A stretch of DNA of 64,000 nucleotides from Cichorium intybus. Taxonomy: Eukaryota; Streptophyta; Magnoliopsida; Asterales; Asteraceae. Position numbers and translations under genes: made by a program. The stretch covers positions 75,189,494-75,253,493 of the forward strand of contig CM042013.1 of the NCBI GenBank assembly GCA_023525715.1, in the 5' to 3' direction. The notes below the pieces were generated by a model that was given only the letters and a program-made list of their open reading frames with translations, was not told where the DNA came from and searched no databases. Positions 1 to 11,500 of the stretch are shown here, in pieces (the first letter of the stretch is position 1; every line of letters starts with the position of its first letter).

Positions 1-437
1 AACATAGAGATACACTAAGCAGATACGTATGACTCGACATACATGGTATGCGCGGCTCTAAGTGCTGAGCAGGGGAAATAGATTTACTGAGCGGATACGT
101 ATAGGAGGATATAATCCAATATACTAAGTAGAGCAGATTATGTGACGTGTGGTGGTATTTTTCCTGTTAGGGGTAAAGTATGTGTAGCTGATATGCTGTG
201 TAGTTGTTGGAACTCACTAAGCCGTGTGCTTATCCTTTCCCTTTTAAATTACCATTTCAGGTTGTACAGGTGGAAATGACGGCCAGGCATGACGAGTACA
301 CACTGATGCTGCTTAATTGGGGATTCATACGGTGAATTGATGTTTAAAATGATTTCTAAATATCTTCAAAATGTTAATTATTGAATAAATTGATATTTAT
401 TTAAATGAAGATGTTTTATTAAAAACCGGGTGTTACA
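1..437 (+). repeat. 3' portion of 5' LTR
   Basis: This is the last 437 bp of a 1514-bp LTR; about 1077 bp lie upstream of the window. It matches 3887-4323 without indels. Confidence 0.9.
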
Positions 438-440
438 AGT

Positions 441-452
441 TGGTATCAGAGC
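441..452 (+). other. Primer binding site (initiator Met tRNA)
   Basis: TGGTATCAGAGC begins 4 bases after the LTR end and is complementary to the 3' end of plant initiator tRNA-Met, the standard minus-strand DNA primer. Confidence 0.9.
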
Positions 453-894
453 CAAGGCTTGAGTGAATCAGACTCACTTGATGAGTTTTGATCTCAAGCG
501 TGAGACTTAAAAGTTTTCTTTGAAAATATTTTTACAAGAAATTATAAGTTGTTTTTCAAGTAAGGGGTTAAATGAATGTTATTGCAAAGACGCAGTGTGT
601 ACCGTCAGCCGACGTCAGTGGGGAAAAGGTTAAGTGCTTAGTCTTTGTTGCTATTTCTGTAATATATGTGTGCTTAAATGACATTAAAGTGTAGGCAGTA
701 GGAACTAAATAGTCCTAGAATTTTTGAGTTGGCCAAGTTGCATGTTCCTTGATAAGTGATAGACATAAGGTAAATCCTTTTATGTGAAAACATCTCTACG
801 ACTATGATCGTAAAACAAACTGGGGTATAGGTGGTAAAATTATTGTGAGAAGTGAATTGGGGACTTCTGGACAAGTTCTGAAACGAACGAGGGT

Positions 895-968
895 AGGTGT
901 GGAAGATAGTGGTAGAGCTCCTACTATTGAAAGCACAGGATCCGCGTTCGAATCGGGAGTTGGTCGTA
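895..968 (+). ncRNA. tRNA-like segment (Pol III box-like)
   Basis: AGTGGTAGAGC at 908-918 matches a tRNA D-arm/A-box half, and GCGTTCGAATC at 944-954 matches a T-arm/B-box, at tRNA-like spacing. The anticodon and acceptor stems do not pair well. It is therefore a decayed tRNA or SINE head carried in the element leader, not a working tRNA gene. Function is unknown. Confidence 0.4.
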
Positions 969-1273
969 AGGAATCCAATACACTGAGGGTATAACTAATT
1001 GGTGTATATGCTGATAAACTGTATTTGTCCATTCTATTTGTTGGCAATCATAGAGTTTATTGGGATCAATTAGGACGCTGGAGATTGAGAATCTAGTGAC
1101 GTTTCATTTCTTAATAATTAAGTAATGAACAGTTGATGTGACTATAGTAGATGAGCTGTGCAAAAGTGACACGTTAAGTCTCTTCGTTACTAAGAAAAGC
1201 ACAGATAGTGGATGATAAAAAGAAGATGTTGATTGCTAGAATAGTCGATTTTGATTGACTATAAATAAACGTA

Positions 1274-1795
1274 ATGTTATTTAGAGAAGAGCATAAGTCG
1301 CAAATTTCATTTCCAGAGATGGAGATATATGTGAGGCTTCCGGGTCATCTACAGTTGCTGGTTAACAAGTTTTATATACGAAGTGTGTCAGATGACTGTA
1401 GTACGATAATGATGAAGGCTGAGGATGTATGTGAGCGTATCAGCAGAAATTGGGATCCAGTAACTGGATGGCATAATTTGGAAGAAGACATACGTGAACT
1501 AAAGCAGTATATAGATCTAAAAAGTATACGTACAGATATACGTGTACATGCTAGAAACATAAGGTTTTATACGTGGTGTCGTATGTTTGCAAAATTAGAG
1601 TTTTATCCATTCCCGTACAAGAGATGTACGTGTATACGGGATGGACATATAATAACAACTCGTGAGAGTGCAGATGACATAGTGGTGTGGCATAAGGGTA
1701 TTCATGTTGGTAGTGAATACTATGAACGAATGTATCATAATAGGCTAGATGTGGCCTATCAGTGTATCATGTACTTAAAATCTGTTAGTATATGA
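1274..1795 (+). CDS. Hypothetical 173-aa protein of the non-autonomous element
   Basis: This is the only substantial sense-strand ORF in the internal region. I do not recognise the protein. It is basic, rich in Arg, Tyr and Ile, and has no zinc knuckle, DTG protease, DD35E or YVDD motif. It has no signal peptide or membrane segment. A middle stretch (about residues 55-90) is charged and could be helical. It lies about 820 bp after the primer site and 1 kb before the polypurine tract. It could be a rapidly evolving gag-like product, a captured fragment, or chance; conservation across other copies would decide. The start is simply the first ATG. Confidence 0.4.
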   Translation: MLFREEHKSQISFPEMEIYVRLPGHLQLLVNKFYIRSVSDDCSTIMMKAEDVCERISRNWDPVTGWHNLEEDIRELKQYIDLKSIRTDIRVHARNIRFYTWCRMFAKLEFYPFPYKRCTCIRDGHIITTRESADDIVVWHKGIHVGSEYYERMYHNRLDVAYQCIMYLKSVSI

Positions 1796-2152
1796 AAATA
1801 ATGAGTTGAGAAAATATTGCTAGCTGACCAAGATAACTATCTTGTTAGTATATGTGTGTTGGGTAATAGACTAAGTGAATACCTCTTAAGTAGGTAACCC
1901 GTAGGCAAGTAACCGTAGATAAACTGTGTCGGTAGCTGGTTGAATATCTAGTCGATATTAGTTGTGCAGACGAATACGTGAGTATTAAGTAGTGATAACC
2001 ATGGATATGGTATCATATTGTGGGTGGAGATTTTGTAGTTATCTGTGGAGGCTGAGCTGATATGAGGATTATTGGTGTCATGTGGTTGGTTGCAGAGCTG
2101 TGCAGTCGTATGTGTGTTAGCTGTTAAGCCTTTAGAGCGAAAAGCTGTTTAT

Positions 2153-2360
2153 TCTGTGGGGCCACTTATACTTGTAGTTGGGACCACTTATTAGGTGGGG
2201 CTACTAGTATTGTGGTTGGGACCACTTATGCTGTGGGGCTACTTGTACTTGTGGTTGAGACCACTTATTCCGTGGGGCCACTGGTAACTTGTAGTTGTGA
2301 CCATTTATTCTGGGGTTAATAGTACTTGTGGTTGTGACCACTTATTTAGTGGGGCCATAT
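2153..2360 (+). repeat. 38-39 bp tandem repeat, about 5 copies
   Basis: TGTGGGGCCACTTAT-type blocks recur near 2155, 2194, 2232, 2271, 2310 and 2349. Each unit alternates a GTGGGGCNACT half with a GGGACCACTTAT half. It lies in the non-coding 3' part of the internal region. Confidence 0.8.
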
Positions 2361-2793
2361 TTGGTAAGACCACATATGTGTTGTGGATTTTATGAGCAGT
2401 AATTGTGGTGGGACCACATACAAGTGTTGTGATGGCTTTATTGGCTGGCAGTTCTAACACACATACAGTTGGGTGTTTGGTGAATAGCTGAGCTGTTGAG
2501 GTTGTGAAGAGCAGGGGTTGTGATATAATGTGGTGAACATGTGATTATGATTATACGATGCATAACAACTACCTTGCATCCATGATGTCTGTATTGTGAG
2601 TGTATGAGATTACATAACGAGTACTTTGTAATCTCAATAGGTTGGCCTAGTTGATTAGGGACGGTTAATGTGCCAGTATTGTGGTAATACCCTTTCAGTT
2701 TACTAATACAACAGTATTGTGTTGAAATAGAGAATGATTGAGTGGAAGAATAAGTGTATGTAAATGTTGGAGATTCCGGGGACGGAATCTTAT

Positions 2794-2808
2794 AAAGAGG
2801 GGGAGAAC
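2794..2808 (+). other. Polypurine tract
   Basis: AAAGAGGGGGAGAA ends just before the TGTAAC that opens the 3' LTR. This is the plus-strand DNA primer site expected for an LTR element. Confidence 0.85.
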
Positions 2809-2946
2809 TTGTAACGACCGTTTTCCAAAAAAAAAAAAAAAAAATAAAAAAAAATTGATGAATAGTAACTCCGGCGTGAATAGTAACTCCGGCGTGAATA
2901 GTGCTCCGGCATGAATAGTAACTCCGGTGTGAATAGTAACCGAGAG

Positions 2947-3052
2947 ATGACGTAAGCGCTTACCTCGTGATGACATCGACGATGATGTCGTGATGACGTC
3001 ATGATGACGTCGTGAATAGTGTCGCTGATGTCGTGATGACGTCGTGATGACG
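2947..3052 (+). promoter_or_regulatory. Cluster of TGACG (as-1/bZIP-type) motifs in U3
   Basis: TGACG occurs at 2948, 2994 (inside the palindrome TGACGTCA, 2994-3001), 3005, 3037 and 3048. Two pairs are spaced exactly 11 bp apart. Such sites bind TGA-class bZIP factors and drive stress or salicylate responses in plant enhancers. Activity here is inferred. Confidence 0.55.
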
Positions 3053-3075
3053 TCGTGAATAGTGTTTTTGAGCCC

Positions 3076-3083
3076 TATAAATA
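3076..3083 (+). promoter_or_regulatory. LTR TATA box
   Basis: TATAAATA follows the TGACG cluster by about 25 bp and precedes a CA-rich leader (ACCACAACAAACACC). This is a typical core promoter; transcription would start around 3105-3115. Confidence 0.7.
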
Positions 3084-4323
3084 GAGGCCCAACCTCTTCA
3101 TTTCAAACCACAACAAACACCAAACAACCTTACGATATCAAGGAGTGTTCTGGTGAGGAAAATAGGTCGGGAGGAGTTAGGAGCGAGCGGTAGCTAGTAA
3201 CGAGGTGCTCGGGAAGTGTTGGAAGAGCAGTACGGGAAACGTGCCAAGGCTTTGCGAAAACGCCAACCTTAAGTGAGTAATCACTATCGTATTTCTCTAG
3301 TAGTTTATAAGTGTTAAACTATAATATGTAGAGGTTATACCATTCGTAATTCCAAAAATAATACCGAGTGATTTACTTACGAGGATAGTGTCTAGGCCGA
3401 TTACTTGGGATCTGGTTGTTGGATTTTCCGAAAGGCTAAAATGCTGAAAGGATCCTGCCACCCCAACTAATCTTCTACCTGGCTATCCTTTACTTGATAA
3501 ATCACGAGGTATCATGTTGGAATTATGGAAGGGTCTAGTGAAGCAACTATGGTATAGTTAAGGAGTAAAGAGTGATAAATGTCTTACGGTGTTAACAGTT
3601 AAAGAGGGAATACGAAGCAGAGATAAACGTTGTAGTCGACTATAATCAGGTGAGTTTCTCACTACATTGTGTAGACGTTATATGTGCTTTACTTTAGTTT
3701 TGTGTGCTTATAAGATGTTCGTGGATAGTACCAAGTTGTGTGTATTTTATTGATATTATATCTTCATGTTATAGTTGTAAGGGTTGGTGTATGGTGTGTG
3801 GTTAGTACTAGACGTGTCTAGGTCTAGTATGTAGATAATACGGGGTCGACGAACTGAGCAGTATAGGGTGGCTCGACGTACTGAGTAACATAGAGATACA
3901 CTAAGCAGATACGTATGACTCGACATACATGGTATGCGCGGCTCTAAGTGCTGAGCAGGGGAAATAGATTTACTGAGCGGATACGTATAGGAGGATATAA
4001 TCCAATATACTAAGTAGAGCAGATTATGTGACGTGTGGTGGTATTTTTCCTGTTAGGGGTAAAGTATGTATAGCTGATATGCTGTGTAGTTGTTGGAACT
4101 CACTAAGCCGTGTGCTTATCCTTTCCCTTTTAAATTACCATTTCAGGTTGTACAGGTGGAAATGACGGCCAGGCATGACGAGTACACACTGATGCTGCTT
4201 AATTGGGGATTCATACGGTGAATTGATGTTTAAAATGATTTCTAAATATCTTCAAAATGTTAATTATTGAATAAATTGATATATATTTAAATGAATATGT
4301 TTTATTAAAAACCGGGTGTTACA

Positions 4324-4562
4324 AAGCTTGTGGTGGATCAACTATAGAGGGATTCTAATTTGATTCCTAGCTATCAAAATCATCCAAACCAAACCCAAGA
4401 ACAAAGGTTATGATCTTGAACTTAAACTATGTTTGTTCTTCATCTTATCTCTACATGCATGTAGCATGATCCTCTTGAAAATGGAATTTGTGTTCATGAT
4501 TTTATGCTTCCGTTGCAAACTCTTGTTTTTGAAACTAATTACATGAACCATGATTTCCAACA
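4324..4562 (+). repeat. Outer Copia 5' LTR, 3' end only
   Basis: This corresponds to LTR position 875 onward of the intact inner LTR (6375-6613). The upstream part was displaced by the insertion ending at 4323. It ends TTTCCAACA. Confidence 0.9.
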
Positions 4563-5500
4563 ATTGGTATCAGAGCCATGGCTATATTGCATGTTTAGAT
4601 AATAAGTTTATTTGGATAAACTTGGTTTTTGGAAGCCATGAATGTTCATCTTCTTGAATGAAAGTTTCATGCATGGCTTCTTTGGCAACATGCAAATATA
4701 TAATCTATGATTTTAAGTAACCAACTATATTTTATGTATGCATGCATTTGGTTACATAGATGTTGCCTTAGAAAAACAAAGTGTTGATTTTCTTATGATT
4801 TTATGTGATAAAATGGTGCATAAACAAGCCAAGGACCGTATGATGCATGTTTTGTGTTTGTATTCGATTTGGTTGTAATCTATTCTTTTATTCAAATGGT
4901 TTGTAATAATAATTAGTTATTTACTTCTTTTATTCATTTTTGTAATTGTTAGAATAGTTGTATTTTATTTCATTCACAAAATGTAACAAGAGAAGGAAGT
5001 AAGAAAAGATTGCACCCAATAGCAGCACTTTCTGAAGAGCTGCTGTCCAGATTTCAAAAATGTTTTGGAAGTGTTTTATAAATTCATATCTTGGTCATTT
5101 GGTGATATACTTGTTGGTAACTTTAATATCTAGTATATACATTAAGTTTCAACAAGTATTAGCATCAAATAGCCAAGAATGAATTGAAAAATGCAACAAA
5201 AAACCACAAAATTTTTTCCTGCTGCCCCTGGATTTCGCAAGTTTCATAGGGCCAGAAGAAAATTCACATCTCACTCTTTGATGTCAAGAAATGGTGGTTC
5301 AAGTGTCATTTGGTGATATAAGAAGCTTGGCAAAATTGTAGCCAAATCGGAGATCATTTGGTTGAGTTTTTGTCACCTTTTTGTCCCTAGGTTTGGACTT
5401 GATATTTCATGTGTGGCTCACATGAAATATCAAACTAGTTGGCTTGTGTTTATGCACCCATGCATGCTTGTGATGTTTGAATGTTTTATTATGTTATGTT
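4563..5500 (+). other. Outer Copia leader part 1, primer site at 4565
   Basis: TGGTATCAGAGCC at 4565-4577 is the initiator-Met primer site. The rest is non-coding leader matching 6614-7555. It ends with ATGTT (5496-5500), the left target duplication of the inner element. Confidence 0.85.
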
Positions 5501-5822
5501 TGTTAGTTCTATATGCCCAAGGATGATCATAAAATGATATTACTAATAATACATGATCCTATAGGGTCACACCAACAACAAGTTTGACACCGATTGATCA
5601 TTTAGAATGTTAAATTTGATTTAACATCAAATGATACTAAACTTGCAATTTAATCTTGTAGGTTATTATTATTTGAGGTAAATAATAATAATTACAAAAT
5701 TAAAAGGTTGATTAGTAATTCATATGTGATGAATTAATTAAGTAACAATTAAATTGTTTAAATTGTTAAACGATTTAATTGATTTATAAGTAAGCCTTTT
5801 ATTTAATTTAATTAGTAAATTA

Positions 5823-5899
<77 letters not shown>

Positions 5900-6613
5900 A
5901 TTATACAATTAAGATTGTATATTTAGATGGTTTATTTATATATTTGATTATGGGTTAAATGTTATTCCATTAAAGAAATGAGAAGATGTATTATTTATAA
6001 ACTTATAATTATCTAAGTTTTATAAATAATAACAACCCACTAGCACTTCATTAGTCATCATATAACTAGCCATATTGGAAGGAAAAGAATGCATTAAGAA
6101 CTTAAAAGAAAAGGAAGATGCCTTGTGTCTTCTAGCTTTTGATTATAGAAATCAAATGGATCTTTCTTTTAAGCTAGTTGCATGTGCTTCTCTTTTGCTT
6201 TATGGGTGATATAGTGAACGATTTTGAGTGTGTCTAGATGATTATTCTTGCTTCAAAAATCAGCCAAAGAAACTCTCTAATAGCTCTCTTGATAGTTAGC
6301 AAAAATTGGTTTTTGGTTTCACAAGAAAAGGAGTTCTAACTTGCAAGTTGTGGAACTAGCATTCAAGGGTGTTCAAGCTTGTGGTGGATCAACTATAGAG
6401 GGATTCTAATTTGATTCCTAGCTATCAAAATCATCCAAACCAAACCCAAGAACAAAGGTTATGATCTTGAACTTAAACTATGTTTGTTCTTCATCTTATC
6501 TCTACATGCATGTAGCATGATCCTCTTGAAAATGGAATTTGTGTTCATGATTTTATGCTTCCGTTGCAAACTCTTGTTTTTGAAACTAACTACATGAACC
6601 ATGATTTCCAACA
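5501..6613 (+). repeat. Inner Copia 5' LTR (1113 bp)
   Basis: It opens TGTTAGTTCTATATGCCC and closes TTTCCAACA. A (TA)n tract lies near 5826-5898, and a likely TATA box, TATAAATAAT, at 6021-6030. The TA tract length differs between all the LTR copies. Confidence 0.92.
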
Positions 6614-8521
6614 ATTGGTATCAGAGCCATGGCTATATTGCATGTTTAGATAATAAGTTTATTTGGATAAACTTGGTTTTTGGAAGCCATGAATGTTCAT
6701 CTTCTTAAGTGAAAGTTTCATGCATGGCTTCTTTGGCAACATGCAAATATATTATCTATGATTTTATGTAACCAACTATAGTTTATGTATGCATGCATTT
6801 GGTTACATAGATGTTGCCTTAGAAAAACAAAGTGTTGATTTTCTTATGATTTTATGTGATAAAATGGTGCATAAACAAGCCAAGGACCATATGATGCATG
6901 TTTTGTGTTTGTATTCAATTTGGTTGTAATCTATTCTTTTATTCAAATGGTTTGTAATAATAATTAGTTATTTACTTCTTTTATTCATTTTGTAATTGTT
7001 AGAATAGTTGTATTTTATTTCATTCACAAAATGTAACAAGAGAAGGAAGAAAGAAAAGATTGCACCCAACAGCAGCACTTTCTGAAGAGCTGCTGTCCAG
7101 ATTTCAAAATTGTTTTGGAAGTGTTTTATAAATTCATATCTTGATCATTTGGTGATATACTTGTTGGTAACTTTAATATCTAGTATATACATTAAGTTTC
7201 AACAAGTATTAGCATCAAAATGGCCAAGAATGAATTGAAAAAATGCAACAAAATCACAAAAACTTCCCTGCTGCCCTTGTTCCTGTCGCAACTATTGAGG
7301 AGGGGAAAGAAAAATCACAAGTTTTTCCATGGTGTCAAGAAATGATGGTTCAAGTGTCATTTGGTGATATAAAAAGCTTGGCAAAATTGTAGCCAAATCG
7401 GAGATCATTTGGTTGAGTTTTTGTCACCTTTTTGTCCCTAGGTTTGGACTTGATATTTCATGTGTGGCTCACATGAAATATCAAACTAGTTGGCTTGTGT
7501 TTATGCACCCATGCATGCTTGTGATGTTTGAATGTTTTATTATGTTATGTTGTGGATGAAAATAAGATTTTGCATGCTAGACAACCTAGATAATTAAACA
7601 TAATCATCAAGGAGTTTGTATTTTCAAAAGTTGACATTTAAAACATAAGATGTGATAAAATGGGTTTTATTAAAATGGGTTTTGTTTAAAACCTATTAAG
7701 TCAAGTTTTGAAAATGATTGTAACAAGATATAAAATGGAGATTTTATAAACTCTTACAAACTCCAAACCTAAATAATAATGGTAATTATTTAGGATTATA
7801 AATTGGTTCTTATATATGTGATCAAACTCAAACTTAATATAGGATATTAATTGTAATCTTGACCACAAACAAAGAATCAATAAAATGGAGATTTTATGAT
7901 TTAGGAACCAATTAACAAAATAAGATTTAATGGTACCATGTTCATTGGATGCATGCAATTTACATGATACCGTATGTTTTTCAAAATTAGAATTGTAAAA
8001 CATTCAAATCCCTTATGAAATACGAATCTATGCCGTCCTTCTTAAAGACACTCATGTATCACTTGTATTTCCTTGTGGGATAAAGGATACCTAACCACTT
8101 GGAGTCTTCTTGTGACACAAGAAGTGGTTTTGCAATATTGATGGGATAAAGGACACCTAACCATCAATAGTTGACAAATCTACACGTCCGTTTAAGTAGG
8201 ATGATTCGTTTGGAAATCTCTTGTGATAAAGGTCACCTAAGCATTAGAAATCCAAGGCATAGATGGGATCAAACATGCCAAACTTATAAATGTTATAATG
8301 GGATCCCATAACTCTAGAAATTATATTTGGATATAATTGGTAAACCGTTACCTACCTTGTTGATTCGAATAGGCAGGATAAAGGATACCTAACCACTTAT
8401 TCGTGATGCAACTTGGATTCTAGACCTTAATTAATTAAAGTTTATGAAACATGAAAGGGTATTAATTATTAAGGACTTAATATCATAATTTACTAAATAG
8501 AACCTTGTTAAAATTTTGTAG
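6614..8521 (+). other. Inner Copia leader with primer site and four internal repeats
   Basis: The primer site TGGTATCAGAGCC is at 6616-6628. The leader is long (1.9 kb) and non-coding. A motif close to GATAAAGGAYACCTAACCA recurs at about 8079, 8145, 8225 (diverged) and 8377. The repeats lie between the primer site and the gag start, where packaging or dimerisation signals usually sit. Their role is unknown. Confidence 0.75.
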
Positions 8522-11500
8522 ATGGCACCAAAAAACACACACTCGGCTCCTAACAAAACCTCACTACGGTCTCTCCTTGAAAGAGAAAAACTTAACCATA
8601 CCAACTTCTTGGATTGGCACCGTAGTGTGAGAATTGTTCTCAAACAAGAAAAGAAAGAATATGTTCTCAATGAACCACTTCCAGAAGAGCCCCCTGCCAT
8701 TCCTAAGCCCGCACACGATGCATGGCTTAAAAAGATGGATGATTCCATCGATGCATCATGCCTTATGTTGGCAACCATGATTCCTGACCTTCAGAAGGAT
8801 TTGGAGAATCATTCAGCCTATGACATGATTCATCAACTAAAGGAAATGTTCCAACAACTTGCAAGAACGGAAAGGTTCGAAACTGTTCGGGCTTTCCATG
8901 CTTGCAAGATGGAGGATGGGCAGTCGGTAAGTTCTTATGTGCTCAAAATGAAGAGTCACATTGATCATTTGGCACGTCTTGGAGTTGTGATGCCCGAAGA
9001 GCTAGCAACGGATATGATCCTTAACTCCTTGACAAAGTCCTTTGATCCTTTTGTCATGAATTTTAACATGAATGGTTTAAACAAGACTATCCCGGAATTA
9101 CATGGGATGCTAATTACCGGGGAAAAGAATCTGCCTAAGAAAACCACTCAAGTTCTCATGATCAAGGAAGGTGGAACAAAGAGAACTAGACCAGAACACC
9201 CCACCAACTCCAAGGGCAAAGGGAAAGCAAAAACTTTCAAAGGTAAGGGCAAGAAAGTTGTCCAACCTTCCCATCCGCCCAAGAAGAAGGCAAAGGTTTC
9301 CAAAGAAGACACATGCTTTGAATGTGGCAAAGCTGGGCATTGGAAGAGAAATTGCCCTACGTATCTTGCGGAGTTGAAGAAGAAGAAGGCCGGTGAAGGC
9401 ACTTCAGGTATCTATGTGATAGATCTAGAACTTTATAATTTATCTCCTAACACATGGGTATTTGATACTGGTTGTGGAACTCACATATGTAATATGTTGC
9501 AGGGGTTCAAAAGGAGTAGGCAACTGAAGGCAAATGAGGTAGTACTTCGGGTTGGAAACAATGCAAGGGTTGCGGTGGATTCAATTGGAAGTTTTAATTT
9601 ATTACTACCTAATGGTTTGTGTGTGACATTGTTGAATGTTTACTATGTTCCTAGCTTGACTAGGAATATTATTTCGGTTGCTAAATTAAAACAATGTGGA
9701 TTTGATCTTTCCTTTAATAATGATGATATTTGTGTTTACAAAAATAATGTATTCTATTTTGAGGCTAGGCCTTTAAATGGAATTTATGAAGTAAACCTTG
9801 ATGAAAAGACTAACAATGGCTCTTTATACCACACTTTCACCAAGAAACCCAAATTTGATTTGAGTCAAACCTATCTATGGCATTGTCGCCTTGGACATAT
9901 AAACAAGAATCGCATATCCCAACTTCAAAAGAGTGGACTTTTGAAGGAAAATGAGAATGACTCATTTGATATATGTGAATCTTGTTTACATGGCAAGATG
10001 ACTAAAGCTCCTTTCTTTGGAACCAATGAGAGAGCAAAGGACTTGTTAGGAATCATACATACAGATGTATGTGGTCCTTTCAAGCCAATGACTAGATATG
10101 GTGAAAGATATTTCATCACCTTCACTGACGACTTTAGTCGTTTTGGATATGTTTATTTAATTAAACATAAGCATGAGGCGTTTGAAATGTTCAAAACGTT
10201 TCAAAGTGAAGTGGAAAATCAACTCAACAAAACAATTAAAGTTCTTCGTTCTGATAGAGGAGGTGAGTACTTAAGTACAAACTTTATGGATCATCTTAAG
10301 ACTTGTGGAATTGTTTCACAACTTACTCCACCTGGAACACCACAACATAATGGTGTGTCTGAGAGGCGGAACCGAACACTATTGGTTATGGTTCGATCCA
10401 TGATGAGTAAAAGTACTCTACCTTTATCTTTTTGGGGTTATGCTATACAAACAGCTGCTCGTCTCCTAAACATGGCACCTACTAAAAAGGTAGATAAAAC
10501 GCCTTATGAGATATGGCATGGAAGGGTTCCATCTTTATCCTATCTAAAGGTATGGGGTTGTGAAGCTTATGTTAGACAAGAAGCTTCAAACAAATTAGAA
10601 CCCCGTTCAACTAAATGTATCTTTGTAGGGTATCCGAAAGATTGTCTTGGATACTATTTCTACAATCCCATCGAGAATAAGATATTTATTTCTCGAAAAG
10701 CTGAATTCCTAGAAAACAAGTTTCTGACGGAAGAGGCTAGTGGGAGGTTTGTGGAACTTGAGGAACTTCAGGAACCACAACCTGATACACAAGAAGTTGA
10801 ATCTAGCATTCAACAAGAAATTGTTGAACCTGAACAAACGGTTGATCAGGAACAAATTGTAACACAAGGTGTTCGCAAATCTGGTAGGGTTCGAATTGAA
10901 CCAGAAAGGTATGGTTACCTTTTGATGGAAGAGGAATGTTATACTATAGATTCTGATGAACCCGTCAACTATCAGAGTGCAATATCAGATCCTGAATCTG
11001 ATAAATGGCTTGAGGCCATGAACACTGAGATGCAATCCATGCACGATAATCAAGTTTGGAACTTGGTTAATCTTCCCACCAATTGTAAGACTGTTGGGAA
11101 CAAATGGGTTTTCAAGAAGAAAATCGACGTGGATGGAAATGTTCACACTTTTAAGGCTAGACTTGTCGCTAAAGGATACTCACTGACTCATGGTATTGAC
11201 TATGATGAGACATTTTCTCCAGTGGCAATGATCAAGTCGATTAGGATACTTTTTGCCATAGCCGCATACTATGATTATGAGATATGGCAAATGGATGTCA
11301 AGACCGCTTTCCTTAATGGATACTTATTGGAAGATGTCTATATGGAACAACCTGAAAGTTTTGTCGATCCCAAGCATCCAAACAAAGTGTGCAAGCTTAA
11401 AAGATCTATCTATGGATTAAAGCAAGCGTCTCGAACATGGAACATCCGTTTTGATGAAAAGATTACGAGTTTTGGATTCATCAAAAATGAGGATGACTCC

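Larger units (their letters stand above)
1..4323 (+). mobile_element. Non-autonomous LTR retrotransposon (LARD-like), 5' truncated by window edge
   Basis: Bases 1-437 repeat collinearly at 3887-4323, so the window opens inside the 5' LTR. The layout is LTR end (TGTTACA at 431-437), initiator-Met primer site, about 2.37 kb internal sequence, purine tract, and full 3' LTR at 2810-4323. LTR ends are TGTAAC...GTTACA. No protease, reverse transcriptase or integrase is seen, so the element must be moved by enzymes from a partner. The terminal CCGGGTGTTACA resembles Ty3/gypsy (Tekay-like) LTRs; that lineage is inference. I count about 3 mismatches in 437 bp between the LTRs, so insertion was recent. 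The right flank (AAGCTTGTGG) is the interior of a Copia LTR; the left target duplication lies outside the window. Confidence 0.88.
2810..4323 (+). repeat. Complete 3' LTR (1514 bp)
   Basis: It starts TGTAACGACCG and ends CCGGGTGTTACA, with 6-bp inverted ends. U3 holds short tandem repeats: about 19-bp units with AATAGTAACTCCGGCGTG at 2865-2945, then a TGACGTC-rich stretch, then a TATA box at 3076. The rest is R/U5 with no ORF. Confidence 0.9.

Noticed and set aside
2695..3002. Minus-strand ORFs over the LTR start with repeated TPELLF-type peptides
   Set aside because: They come from the short tandem repeats of the LTR U3 and the poly-A/T run, antisense to the element.
5826..5898. (TA)n in the Copia LTRs as a separate microsatellite insertion site
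   Set aside because: It is present at the same LTR position in all complete copies and only varies in length, so it is part of the LTR.
7701..8003. Minus-strand ORF in the Copia leader (also at 14729-14923)
   Set aside because: It is AT-rich, antisense to the element, of different length in the two copies, and has no recognisable motif.
8431..8778. Antisense ORFs over the Copia gag-pol genes (also 9110-9402, 9925-10125, 15351-15698, 16030-16260, 16845-17045)
   Set aside because: They are shadows of the sense polyprotein; the same frames recur in both copies only because the copies are near-identical.
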